From Hydrangea macrophylla (taxonomy: Eukaryota; Streptophyta; Magnoliopsida; Cornales; Hydrangeaceae): a stretch of 64,000 nt of DNA. The notes under the pieces are model-generated. The model was given only the letters and a program-made list of their open reading frames with translations. It was not told the origin of the DNA and ran no database searches. The stretch lies in NCBI GenBank assembly GCA_033977485.1, contig CM066994.1, forward strand, positions 85,002,871 to 85,066,870, given 5' to 3'. Shown one piece after another: positions 45,300 through 57,075 of this stretch; position 1 is the stretch's first letter; the number at the start of each line of letters is the position of its first letter. A program made the translations under genes and the position numbers.

Positions 45300-47301
45300 A
45301 TTCAGAACTACATTTAAGACCTAGACTATCTAGATGACGATCAAAGACCTTCTGTGGCAAGTCCATTGTAAACGGATCAGCAAGATTGTCAGCGGTGGCA
45401 ATCTTGGTGACAGTCATATCTCCACGTTGAACAATATCTCGGATAAGATGATATTTCCGCTCTACGTGCTTTCACTTCCCGTGGTTTCTTGGCTCCTTGG
45501 ATTGAGCCACTGCCCCACTATTATCACAGTAAAACGTAATAGGTGAAAATGACGCTGGTACCACCTCGAGCTCCATAAGGAACTTCTTGAGCCAAACAGC
45601 TTCCTTTGCGGCTTCACAAGCAGCCACATACTCAGCTTCTGTAGTTGAGTCTGCAATGCATTTCTGCTTAATGCTCCTCCAACTAACAGCACCACCTCCC
45701 AGGGTAAAGAGATGTCCGGATGTTGACTTCCTCGAATCTTTATCTGACATAAAGTCCGAGTCAGTATATCCTACTGGAATTAACTCATTACCGCCGTGCA
45801 TAAGCATGTAATCTTTAGTCCTTCTCAAGTACTTAAGAATGTGCTTAACGGCTATCCAGTGCACTGGACCTAGATTCGATTGATATCTGCTAACCATGCC
45901 AACGACAAAATAGATATCTGGTCTAGTACATAACATCGCATACATGAGACTTCCAACTGCCGAAGCATATGGAATTCCTGCCATGCGATTCCTCTCCTCC
46001 TGTATCTTAGGACACTGGTCCTTGGAGAACGCTAAACCATGCCTGAAAGGTAACAAACCTTTCTTCGAATTATCCATTGAAAACTTAGTTAACACTTTAT
46101 CGATATAACCAGCTTGAGATAATCCCATTATCTTTCGCTTATGATCCTGAAAGAGCTTTATCCCTAGAATATAGCTCGCCTCTCCTAGATCCTTCATATC
46201 GAAAGTACTAGCTAGCCAAACCTTGACTGTTGATAATGCCGCTATATCATTTCCAATGAGTAGAATGTTGTCAATGTAAAGCACAAGAAAAGCCACCACT
46301 TTTCCTTCACACTTCTTGTATACACAAGGTTCATCCAGATTTTGTATAAAACCAAACGACTTGACCGCTTGGTCAAATCGGATGTTCCAACTTCTAGATG
46401 CCTGCTTAAGCCCATAAATGGACTTTTACAACTTGCATACCAAGTTACCTTTCCGACCAGCTATGAACCCTTCTTGTTGTTGCATATAGATGTCCTTCTC
46501 AAGATTGCCATTCAAGAATGCAGTCTTGACATCCATCTGCCAGATCTCATAATCTAGGCATGCAGCAATGGATAGGAGTATCTTGATGGACTTGAGCATG
46601 GCCACCGGCGAGAAGGTTTCCTCATAGTTAATGCCCTCCCTCTGAGTATAACCTTTCGCTACAAGCCTAGTCTTATAGGTCTCAACCTTTCCATCAGATG
46701 CTCTTTTCCTCTTGTAGACCCACTTACAACCAATGGGTTTAATATTGGCTGGAAGTTCTACAAGATCCCAGACCTGATTAGAATCCATAGATTCTAATTC
46801 AGCCTTCATAGCTTTAACCCAATGATCTGAATCAACATCAGCCATTGCCTCTTCATATGTGGCAGGATCAGATTCAGATTTTATGGAGACAGCTTCAAAA
46901 ACTTCTCCTAAGAACATGTATCTATCAGGCTGACTGATAATCCTCCCACTACGACGAGGTACCGATGCGGAAATGGGTGCAGAAGTGGTATTTTCTTGAT
47001 TTACATCGCTATTAACTGCGGGTTGGACTGAGGACTCTCTTTTTATTTCTCTCAGATCTATCCTTCCCTTAGATTTATGGTTCATGATATAATCATCCTC
47101 TAAGAAAATAGCATTTGTACTAACAAACACTTTCTGTTCTCTTGGATCATAAAAATACCATCCATAAGTACCCTTTGGATACCCTACAAAATAACATACT
47201 TCTGATCTAGAATCCAACTTGCTCATCTTTTCTTTCAGCACATGTGCCGGACACCCCCATATCCGGAGATGTTGCAAAGCAGGCTTGCGCCCAATCCACA
47301 A
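45300..47301 (-). pseudogene. Element B integrase end, reverse transcriptase, RNase H
   Basis: 47301-47100 is the integrase C-terminus ('LQHLRIWGCPAHVLKEKMSK', '[20 protein letters not shown]'). RT follows with 'CKWVYKRKRASDGKVETYKT', 'QMDVKTAFLNGNLEKDIYMQ' and, after a stop at about 46425 and a frame change, the active-site segment 'YIDNILLIGND', where copia elements have YVDD; the second Asp is Asn. RNase H has 'GYTDSDFMSDKDSRKSTSGH' and 'STTEAEYVAACEAAKEAVWL'. The last RNase H residues shift frame near 45472. It is not functional. Confidence 0.9.
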
Positions 47302-48896
47302 AGTCGCCGGAATATCGAAATGAAAGAATAAAGCCTCCGTGTGGTGGTCAATGTTCGATCTTTCGATTAATCATGACTTGTCCGCTATGCAACTCTTGCA
47401 AAACAAGTTATGACTCTCGAGCCTATTTGATCTCTAAGCTTCTGAATAATGCCTCGTGTGGGATCCCTTATCCATAGTTTAGCTAGTGTGTACCATTAAC
47501 TAGGATCCAATCACAACCGTGTCAAGTAGCACCTTCGTGTGGTGGTCACCCTCTAATACGTTTGATTGATCCTATCAAAGGAAGTTCACATCTAGTAACC
47601 AATGAGTAATGCACCCTCCGTATGGAATGATCACCCCTGACGAGGTGACATAGAATGCACCACTCATATTACAGTGAACTGTTAATGGAAGATCGTTGGT
47701 GTTTATTAATAAGACCCTCTCCCACTAGATTTAGAAATTAAGGATTTTGCTTTTAAAAATGTTTCCACACATTGCCCATAAACATCCAATGTTTACTAAT
47801 GCGCTGAAATGGTTTTTGAATTTTATTTTAGAAAACTTGTTTTACGTGTATGCAAGTAGTAACAATATAATTAAATGCCAATCACAAACCAAGCACATAA
47901 AACAAAAACTAAAATTGAAAATAAAGACATCCAAACAATGCCTTTATCTCCCATGGCTCTATCGCCATAGAACCTCCTTTTGGTGTGATCGCCTCCAGCT
48001 CCATCTTCATGGACAACGGCTCCTTGCTCCATCTTTATGGATTTTCTAATTCTATTACATTTGTCCTATGCTTCTTTCGAAGCTTACAATTTATCTAGAA
48101 ATAGAAATAGCAACAACCAAATACAATAAAGGCTAGGGAAACCGGTGCGACTTTCCTTTTCGTAGGATTGAAGTCACAGCGCCCTTTACATATGCCTTAA
48201 AACCAAACCAAACTTAAATTACAACATGCACCAATCTCAAACAATTTAAATACAAAATATTCAAATGACTTGGTACCATGGGAGATAGCGACTAATCTAG
48301 CTGCAAAAGGGTTAGTCGTACACGCATCCATACATACATAACAAATATATGTAACTATTGGAACACTTAATTGATTCACATAGTATATAAACTCTTTACA
48401 TACTGAATTAGAACTTAAAACAACATCTTACTTCTCTGTCACAGTTCGATCGATCGAAGACCGTTCGATCGCTCGAATCTTCGATCGATTGAACACTGTT
48501 CAATCGCTTGAACAGTCTGTTTCACATAGTGATTTGAAAATTTTACAGAATATTTTAAAATTAAAGTATTTAATTTCAAAAACACTTTGAAATGTAAAAT
48601 AGAGAACCTGACAAAGAATCTGTCTCGATCGATCTAACTTTATTCGATCGATCGAACACTAGAAGGTTTTGATTGATCGAAACCTGTTCGATCGCTTGAT
48701 TACAGAGAATGTTCGATCGATCAAAACATGTTCGATTGATCGAACCCGTCTTGCATCCTATGCAATCATAGATTTGTACTCTGCTGCGATGACAGTGCAG
48801 AAATAGATCTGTGACGATGCAGTTTCGAAAACAGTTCTAAAATCAACATGCCAATTAAAATAGTGTTCCAAAAACGCATCTATAGATCCAAACGAG
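47302..48896 (-). other. Element B leader region, non-coding
   Basis: It matches the leader of copia D (59450-60284) closely over 47305-48170, so it is pre-gag sequence. The part at 48435-48760 carries 'ttcgatcgatcgaa'-type clusters. No coding motif is seen. Confidence 0.75.
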
Positions 48897-48912
48897 CGTG
48901 GCTCTGATACCA
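48897..48912 (-). other. Element B primer-binding site
   Basis: Minus-strand 'tggtatcagagccacg' starts two bases after the LTR end; it is the standard initiator tRNA-Met type. Confidence 0.88.
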
Positions 48913-48914
48913 AT

Positions 48915-50422
48915 TGATGGAAAAACCAGTTTAAGTTAAAAGTTTAAACGCGCAGCAGAAAAGTCAAGTTATAAAAACTTAATGGTAGCCCAGGATCTAC
49001 TACTCGTTAATTCCATAGATGCGTACAAGAGGGGACAAGAGTTATACCTTAGTGTCTTGAACCCAATTCTAATTTTCTTCTTCTTCCTTGGTGATGCAGC
49101 AGCCTCCATTAGGTTGTCTTCACTCTTATGTCTCCTGCGGATGCTTGTCGGAGAGACTAGAGATGGTGGGATCTCTAATAGAGAGGAAAAAGAAGGTTTG
49201 GGGCTCTAAAAATAGTTTCTGCAGCTTCTGACATTCTAAAACGACGAACTCCTTTTCCAGAATGCAGCTGCCGTATTTATAGATTTCCAGAACCGGCCTA
49301 GACTTTGAGCGATCGAAGATCTTCAATCGATCGAACCTTCGATCGATCGAACCCTTCTCGATCGATCGAGACTGCCAAGACTTCAATCGATCGAATATAC
49401 TTCAATCGATCGAACTTGTCTTGACAACTTCCTCATGTGTCTTTCCAAGTATCCTGATGGAGCTAATAGTGGGACCTCCTAGGCTCTTTATTGTTGGCTC
49501 AGACCAGTTTGTTAATTACTGTGACCAAACTCTTTGATCAACAAACTAACTAACTGGTCAGTTAACGGTTACTCCACTATAAAATGATAACTGAACTCCA
49601 ACGTAAAAGAACATATCCGAAGCGTTAACTAGACTTGTATGTTGTACTAATGTCCCTCTACCTTCAGCATTCGTAATCGTATTCAGATAGTCGGATAACT
49701 GTTACTGTCAACCTGAATCATGATTACTTCTTGTATTCCTTGAGTCCCATTCACCTCTCATGATTACCAAACATGTTGATAACTCTTATCAACAAGACTG
49801 CAGTACTCAGTAATCGATTTGGTGACATTCTTAAGGGAATGCTTACTCTGAAACAGAGGGTAGATTATGTCTTGACAATATATGTTCACAACCCTATGAA
49901 TATGACATACCCAAGATACCCAGGTGTTGATCTTCTATAGACCTCACTGATTGGTAAGTCAAAGCAGTCATATCCACAGTCTGTGTTCATAATCATCTAA
50001 AGATTAAGAACACGTACCTTATACAAGTTATGAGTTCCTATCAACTAATTGATAGTCTTGAGTGTCAATAGGAAAGCTCAGGTTCGTCAATGCACTATAA
50101 GCACTAGCATGTTAACTAAGAGTTAAACTCTAGTGGTTGAGATTAATCACTCCATCCAATGGTAGTTAATCATGCTACAGTGTAAACCTGATGAGATATC
50201 CAGTCTCATCATCCACTGTGACACATTCTAAGTAACAAAGAATAGTAATTCGTATCTCAGTTGTATGTATTTCATACATACACGAATTACTTACTATGAT
50301 ACTTAAGGATAACAATCATCTCATGAAAGAAACATACATAACTAAATGTAAAGCTGATATCAATATATTAAAATGTCAATGTCTCATATATAAAGTGATG
50401 GTTTGAGGGCACAAACCCAACA
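48915..50422 (-). repeat. Element B 5' LTR, full length
   Basis: It starts TGTTGGGTTT on the minus strand. It includes a cluster of ATCGATCGA words at 49305-49420. It differs from the 3' copy by about 3 percent in shared parts. Confidence 0.92.
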
Positions 50423-51914
50423 TAGGATTCATACCTTGACTGTTCTGAAATTTTCCCACGGCTACTAGTGCTATTAGAAGACCCAACTTGTTGACCACTC
50501 CCTAGTGTAGATGTCTCAATATTACTTGCTAAATGTTTTGAAGCATATTCATTGTAAAACTCAAGTAAAGCGTCTTTAACCACACCAACATAGTAAGATG
50601 CTTCCTCCTCAGGATAGACTTCATGAAAACCATAATGTATCAACATCATCTTATACCTTGGATCTAAAAATGCACGTATTTCCATCAACAAGTTACATTC
50701 ATTTCAATACTTGTCAAATTTGTCAGACATCCTGAAAGCCATTGATTTTATAAAATCATTATCATTCACTAACCTTTCATTTATCACTTCTTTGATCATC
50801 CATACTTCTGTAAGAAACAAATTTGAAGTAGGGTAATTGCTCCTAGAAATATTATTTATAACCTCATCGAAAATTCCAAGAATTCACACACATTTTCAAC
50901 CTTTACCCATTCATTGAGAGTAGGAAGAAATGTGTAGCCAAGGTCTCTCTCTTGATATCTTGCGAACACTTCTTTGAACTCCAAAGCGGTGGCTAACATT
51001 GAATAAGTGGAACTCCAACGGTTGGTATAGCCTAAGACCAATTTTTTGTTAGACAAGCACAATTGCTTCTTAATATCACTAAACATTGCAAGACGGGCTT
51101 CTGTAAGAACCACATATTTCACTCTTATGGACATTATCAAAGATATTTCCTATCTCTTTGAGTCCCTCTTGAACTAAAAGATTAACTATATGTGCAGTAC
51201 AATGCACATGAAATAACTTACCATCTAAAGCCAAATTAATTTTTGATGCAAAATTATCTTTTAAGACTCTCAAGGCCACATCATTGTATTTTACATTATC
51301 AACTGATATAGTCGTCACCTTCTCTACAATTCTCCATTCCACAAGATAGTTGTAAATAGAATCAGGAACAACAATTCCAGAAATTGGAGGTGGTACATGA
51401 ACAAAATTCAAGACACATTTTTGTAACTTCCAATCATTTATGAAGTGCCCTATGATGACATGTACTCAACAGTCTAAGCATTCGAACTCCACATATCTGT
51501 TATGATACTAATTTTTGAGACATGTTTTAACAAAGCCTTTATTTTGTTTTTCTCATTCTAATAGCTGTTTACACAATCTTGCTTGGCAAGAGTGCATGAA
51601 ATCCTTTACCATTGTGGCATGCCAGTGCGACAGAACATATTAAACATATATTGCTCCACAAAAGTGAATGGTAACTCCATAATAAGTACCATATGTGCAA
51701 GTGTCTCTCGCATTTTTGCATGATCATACTTAAAGTTCACAATAGAAACTGTGTCAGGTCCAGTGCTACAAGTAGTTAATTTACGTTGATTTGAGTCAAC
51801 AAGCTGCTTAGCCAGACAATTATCTAGCTGCCTTCGGAAGTGTAAAGTACCCCCTCCCTTGAAAATTGTAAGGCGATTTGTACAATACTTACATTCTAAT
51901 TTTTGATACCACAT

Positions 51915-53169
51915 ACTACAATTTTAGTAAACTCATACCATACCTTAGATGTTCTCTTTCTATATTCTTCTAAGATGGTGCAAAGCCTAAGGGATCCTCC
52001 TCGTCCTTACTTTCTTCCTCAAGATTTATAGCTTCTTCTTCTCCTTCTTCTGTGACATTTATAGCATGATAGGTTGTTGTACTTGGTGTCAATTAAAATG
52101 GGCTGGGAACATCTATTTCTTTTTTTGCCACTCATGCTCTATCATCGCCATATTCTAAACAATAAACAACAAGCATTAGCATATTTCAAATGAAAAAATG
52201 AATCAAAATAAATTACAGTCTTTATCTACAAGCATTATCATATCTCAAATGAAAAAAAAATACAGTCATGATCAACAAGCATTGTCATGTCTCAAATGAA
52301 AAAAAATTACAGTCATGACTTATGATCAACAAGCATTAGCATACCTCAAATGAAAAAAAATAAACAAATAAATAAAACACAGTCATGAATCATGATCAAC
52401 AAGCAGCATCATATCTGAAATGAAAAAAAAATAAAAAAAATAAATACAGTCATTGACTCATGATCAACAACCATTCGCATATCTCAAATGAAAAAAATGA
52501 TAATAAATAAAATACAGCCATGAATCATGAATCCATGATCAACAAGACAACAAGGATTATCATATCTGAAATGAAAGAAAAAAAATACAGTCGTGATCAA
52601 ATAACAACCAACTACCATGCATCCCCGAATGATTCAATTGATTGGGAAATTCATAAAACACATTCAACAACCAACTATGTATACGTGTGGACTGAGTTAC
52701 AAACATATACGAATCTGAGATTGAACAAAAAAATTAGGAAAAAAAATTCAAAAAAAGCATGTACGAATCTAAGATTGAAAAAAACTTACTTACAGTCGCG
52801 AAAGTCGCCAGAGTCAGCTCTCATCGCCGTGAGTGGACAGAGATCAGTGAGCCGTGAAAGTCGCCAGAGTCGGCTCTCCTCACTGTGAATGTGACCAAAG
52901 TCAGCGTAGAGACTGACGATGGAGAAGAAGAAGATGCAGTCGGGAAGATGGAGAAGAGGAAGGGAGAGGAAGTTGGAAAAGAGGAAGAGATGGAGTCGCC
53001 ACCGCAGAGAGCTAGAGAAGAATGAAGATGGATATGATTTTTAGGGTTTTCTTTAAACATATACAGGGTATACTCAAATGAAAATTTTTCTTATTTGTTT
53101 TGGACCCCCAAATTTTTATAATTATTACTATTACATACTATAATATGAGTATATGTACATATACTATGC
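51915..53169 (-). other. hAT 5' non-coding region with minisatellite
   Basis: Upstream of the BED segment no continuous frame is visible. At 52165-52600 about seven imperfect units of 50-70 bp contain 'catatctcaaatgaaaaaa', 'tacagtcatga' and 'tcaacaagcatt'. A short duplicated stretch with 'gtgaaagtcgccagagtc' lies at 52797-52880, next to an Asp/Glu/Lys-like purine run. Confidence 0.65.
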
Positions 53170-53450
53170 AAGCCTTCTTATAAGCTTGTAGATGAGCTCA
53201 TTAGCGAGCCTATTCACAAGCTTTTTCTTAAGCCTACTTAATGAGCCTTAATCGGTCATGTTCGCGAGCTAGCTCATGAGCTTTCATGTATGCTCAAGCT
53301 TGGCTCGTTTATTAAACGAGCTTGTCATTTAGGCGTGAGCTTTGGCTCATTTATTAAACGAGCCGAGCCGAGCTGACCCGAGCCGAGCTGAGCCAAGACA
53401 TTATAGAGCCGTACCTTGAGCCCTTATTGACTGACTCAGCTCGTATGCAC
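53170..53450. repeat. hAT subterminal repeats, right
   Basis: Many copies of 'gagct', 'gagcc' and 'cgagccgagc' words in both directions, mirroring the left end. Confidence 0.75.
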
Positions 53451-53463
53451 CCCTACTCATGGT

Positions 53464-53795
53464 GCAACCAACCCTCATTAGTTGTATTTTGGAAGCACAA
53501 AAGAGGAATGAATGACTTTGACAATGGTTTGCAAGCGTCGCAGTGAAAGAACCCGAGAATTTATAGAGACAGACTTTTTGTGCCAGTTGAAGATGATCTT
53601 AGAAAGGATATATTAGATGAAGCACACAAGTCACGTATGATTATTGAATTAGGAGGTACAAAGATGTACAAGGAATTGAAGAGGAACTTTCGGTGGGAAA
53701 GAATGAAGCAAGAAGCTGCTGAGCATGTATCTTAATGTCTTACGTGTAAGCAAGTGAAAGCTGAACACCAGAAACCAACCAAACTTCTACAATCT
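53464..53795 (+). pseudogene. Element F integrase N-terminus, truncated
   Basis: After the hAT target duplication the gypsy reading resumes: 'QPTLISCILEAQKRNE', then in other frames 'LRKDILDEAHKSRMIIE', 'GGTKMYKELKRNFRWERMK' and 'CLTCKQVKAEHQKPTKLLQ'. This is the linker and His-His-Cys-Cys zinc domain of a chromovirus integrase. It stops abruptly at the LTR of element C. The catalytic core is absent from the window. Confidence 0.85.
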
Positions 53796-53799
53796 TTTC

Positions 53800-54019
53800 T
53801 ATAACAACCTTATTTTTTTTTTACGAAAAAGAATTGTTATTATTATTTTTATTTAGTGTATTGTTTAATATTTAATGAGTGTGGCGTGTGGGCGTGTGTA
53901 GTGTGAGGGCCGGGTATGTGTAGATAGATGTCTGTGTCATGTGTTTATGCAACTATATGGGAGGGGTTAGATTGGATCATATGATTAGATCATTAGGGTA
54001 ATAAAAAAAGAGAAACCAC

Positions 54020-54077
<58 letters not shown>

Positions 54078-56425
54078 GAGAAGAAGAAGAAGAAGAGGAA
54101 GAAGAAGGAAGAAGGAGAGGGGCTCGGGTTCGTGGGCACGTGTGAAATCGCGGAGTGTTCGTTGTTGTCAATTTTTGATCCAAACTAGGTGAGTTACATA
54201 TGTGTATCCAGGTATATATAAATATATACGTGTTATATATGTATACGCGAGTAAATCAAACTCTTACATGTTTAATTTAATTGTTGGGTTAAATTTTTGC
54301 ATTGGATGCACATTGTTATTTTCACAATTAATATAGATTTTTTTGTCGGACTTTGTGATCATGACGTTAGTATACTCATAAACGTTATGCGGATAGTAGT
54401 TTGATGAACACATATTTGGGATACTCTTGATAAATACCGAAATTTATGTAGAATTCATTTTTTTATTAATCTAACAGTTGCTGAAACTTCAGAAAAATAT
54501 TGGAAAATTATGGCTTAGGATTTTAACATTCGGTTCGCTAGCCCTGTGTAAAACGTGATTTTACACACTTTTCATGTCTTGAGTTTTCCTTGATTCTGCA
54601 TCGTTTGATCTATACATTTAAATTACAGTAGCAGTTTTTATAAGATTAAAACGTGTTGATTGTCTAAGTTGATTTATGCATCGGGACGAACTCGTATTCA
54701 TTATTATGATATAACGTGAAATTATGTTGATGTAAGCATTCTCATCTAATATTGGGTTTCAGGAATTTGTGAATGTAAGACCATCTTTGTAAAGTCTTTC
54801 AAATAGAAGTTAATATTAGGAAATCCCTTGAGTGTTTACCACTGCTCCTTATGATTTTAGGCGATGACTTCGTGGATGACCCGTCCTTGTGTGATTAGAC
54901 GGCGACTACGTGGATCACCCGTCTCTTCATTTTTTAGCCTTCTGCCTAGCTTGTTGGTCTATTTCATGTGTATTTAGACATTATTTATTGATGTCAAAAA
55001 CACAAGGACTAGCCTTTCGGTGTATACTCAAATCCTAGTGATACCCCATGGGAGTTGGGACCGGAGTGGGAGTTAGTATAATGTTAGGAGACACATGATA
55101 TATATGTGTAGGCTGAATCATGGATGGGTGGCTGAAGTGGTGAACATAAGGTGTAATTAGCTAAAATACTTTTGGTGCTTAAATTGTGGCGATACGTTGT
55201 ATTGTAGTTCGTTATATCTTGTTGAAGTCAAATCCTAAAAATTATAAATAGTCATATCAAACAACTTCTATGGGTATCCGTTAGTTTAAAATGTAGTCTT
55301 GTATGTGTACCGTAACATCTTTGGGAATGTTGTGATTTAATAATAAATAGGATCAAGTTAGTAAATTAGATAAATTGGTCACTTAACTTCACAATTGAAG
55401 GCCGTTTTGCATAACCTGACGTAAAACGACAATCAGAGCAATTTTCGTGTTTTACACTTTTCCTAAAAACATCGACTTGACACCGTTTTAATCTATTTTC
55501 AGAATCTATTGAACATCACACATTTAAGAGCTGAAGTTTAATAATTGATTTATGACTTAAGTGTTTAGAACTAATGAACGGGGTCATGTGACTTCCCTTG
55601 GAAAGTTTATTCTGAAAATCTTTCGAGTTTTAAATTTTGTCTAATTCCATTTCCTTCTTGGAGATAAATTTATTTATGTAAATAGCATTCAAATTATGAT
55701 TTTTGATTATTGTACTAACTTTGATTTATGAAGGATGGTAGGCCCACTAATGTGTTTTCGGGTATTGGCTTACCATAGCTAAGAAAGGTAAGTATTTATT
55801 CAGTTTAGTTCCAGTAGGAACTCTATGGCCGCCACATAAAAGGGAAACTAACCCTTGTCCCGTTATGTGAATAGAACTACTTTCTTGCCGAATCTTTCAC
55901 GTATTGTTGCTATGTTGGTTTAAGGGATCATGAACGATCCCTAAGACTGTGTGTGACTAGCTTTATTTAACTTATACTAGTCATGTGACTGACCTGTTGA
56001 GTTTTTCTCACTGGTGCGTTCTTTTTGGAGCGTAGCCGATCGAAATTTGCAGGGATAGTAGGAAGTTCGTGGCATCTGGTAGCAGGAGTAATGTGGAGTT
56101 CATATTACCATCTATTGTTTTTTACATAGTTTTAGTATTTTAGATTTTGGCATTGTGGGCCATTTGACAAATTTTCAGACATTGTTTGAGTGAAATTTTG
56201 GAGAGATATTATTTATGGTTTGGAGTCGGATTTTTTAACCTTGGGTTTTTATTCTTATTGGTTGGATATTTTATCGTCAATATTGCTCTTGTGAGTTATG
56301 ATTTATCCCGTACAGACTGTGTGATGTTTTACATTACGATCACCTATAATGATTGGACAACTAGATATTGGTTTAGGGTTCTCCCTTGATTAGTAATTGG
56401 TTGTCTGAAAATTGGGGGTGTGACA
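53800..56425 (+). mobile_element. Element C 5' LTR (gypsy, about 2.6 kb)
   Basis: The end 'gggggtgtgaca' at 56425 precedes a primer site. The start is placed at 'tataacaacctta' (53800), where the element F integrase breaks off; typical starts are TGTAACAAC, so one base may have changed. A (GA)n tract lies at 54025-54075 and TATA-rich DNA at 54211-54230. A long LTR with a tRNA-Met site suggests a chromovirus such as Tekay, which is inference. No second LTR is in the window. Confidence 0.6.
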
Positions 56426-56428
56426 ATT

Positions 56429-56441
56429 TGGTATTAGAGCC
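56429..56441 (+). other. Element C primer-binding site
   Basis: 'tggtattagagcc' differs by one base from the tRNA-Met type site. Confidence 0.8.
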
Positions 56442-56560
56442 AAGTTACCATAGACTAGAGAGTGTCTAGGTAATCTTTAGAATGTGGTTAGTGGGTTGTT
56501 AATTACAGTGAATGAGTTTGTGTCAGATATTTATGTTTGTGTGGTTATATTATGAAGGTT

Positions 56561-57075
56561 ATGGATGGAGGCTACAATACCCATCATGAAGCTCAGGCTG
56601 GAGCTGGTGAGAGTTCTGGAGGAGATGGGGCAAGAAATACCAACTTAGTGTAGGTTGATGTGGGGGCTATGATGAACCAGATTCTCTAAGCTGTGCAGAA
56701 CAATTAGTAGGGAAACCAGGGTAACTCGTTTGCTAAAAGGAACAAGGATTTTGTTTCTATTGGCAGGCGAACATTTGATGGGGAGAAGGGTCCATTGGCA
56801 GCACATGCTTAAGGTGTAGAAGTAGGAGTTGGCATCTCAGCTGTTAGAGGGTGCAACCTTGTCATGGTAAGAGTCTGTGCGGGATCAGTATGATGTGGCA
56901 GAAATGACATGGGAAGAGTTTAAGGTCGAATTTGAAGAGAGCTTTGTTCCTAGAGCAGTGCTGTCACAATTGGCAAGAGAGTTTCAAGATCTTACTCAGG
57001 GTACCATGTCAGTGATGGAGTATGTGAGAAAATTTAATGAACTTTTTTACTATGTTCCATATCTCATTGGTATCG
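56561..57075 (+). pseudogene. Element C gag, N-terminal part
   Basis: The reading starts 'MDGGYNTHHEAQAGAGESSG' and has stops by codon 35. Gag core pieces follow: 'RRTFDGEKGPLAAHA', then an open part 56877-57075 with 'WEEFKVEFEESFVPRAV' and 'GTMSVMEYVRKFNELFYYVP'. The 'W..F...F...' and 'GT.SV.EY...F' patterns are typical of chromovirus gag. It is cut at 57074-57081 by a junction to copia D, so the zinc knuckle and all of pol are missing. Confidence 0.75.

Larger units (their letters stand above)
44413..50422 (-). mobile_element. Element B: Ty1/copia retrotransposon, internally deleted
   Basis: LTRs at 44413-45276 and 48915-50422 are flanked by the perfect duplication TAGGA (44408-44412 and 50423-50427). 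On the minus strand LTRs start TGTTGGG and end CCATCA. The order is primer site, leader, the end of integrase joined to reverse transcriptase and RNase H, polypurine tract, LTR. That is the copia order (integrase before RT). Gag, protease and most of integrase are absent at the 47301/47305 junction. The 3' LTR lacks about 640 bp present in the 5' LTR. It inserted into the hAT transposase gene. Confidence 0.95.
44125..51914 (-). pseudogene. hAT transposase, split by copia B
   Basis: Minus-strand exons lie on both sides of copia B. At 51914-51606 there is a BED-type zinc finger ('CKYC' followed by 'LHFRRQLDNC'). Near 51490 is 'SIITDMWSS', matching the first catalytic Asp region. At 51411-51079 is 'TISVDNVKYND', the second Asp region, with 'HVHCTAHIVNLLVQEGL'. 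At 51140-50856 is 'RWSSTYSMLATALEFKEVF', and at 50691-50428 'LDPRYKMMLI'. The reading resumes at 44407 with 'QPTKSDLDVYMEK' and the C-terminal dimerisation domain 'FPITSVASESAFSVGGR' and 'IDPYHASLKADVV', ending at a TAG at 44125-44127. Frameshifts lie between the BED and core parts and in-frame stops occur near 44310-44290. The gene was decaying independently of copia B. It is similar in layout to RICESLEEPER/Tag2-type transposases. Confidence 0.88.
43047..53455 (-). mobile_element. hAT DNA transposon, split by copia B
   Basis: The terminal inverted repeats are 'taggggtgcatatgag' on the left and 'taggggtgcatacgag' as reverse complement of the right end at 53455. The 8-bp duplication CTCATGGT lies at 43039-43046 and 53456-53463. 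The left end may instead be 43101 because of the junction duplication. Ends of form T/C-A-R-N-G with 8-bp duplications define the hAT superfamily. Subterminal regions are packed with GAGCTCG and GAGCC words (43120-43335 and 53170-53400). Without copia B the element is about 4.4 kb. It interrupts element F between its RNase H and integrase. Confidence 0.93.

Noticed and set aside
52165..52600. CRISPR-like array
   Set aside because: Units are imperfect, AT-rich, of varying length and without unique spacers, in a plant transposon.
53977..54183. 68-codon Ser/Leu-rich ORF
   Set aside because: It is translation of the (GA)n tract and GAA-rich DNA of the element C LTR.
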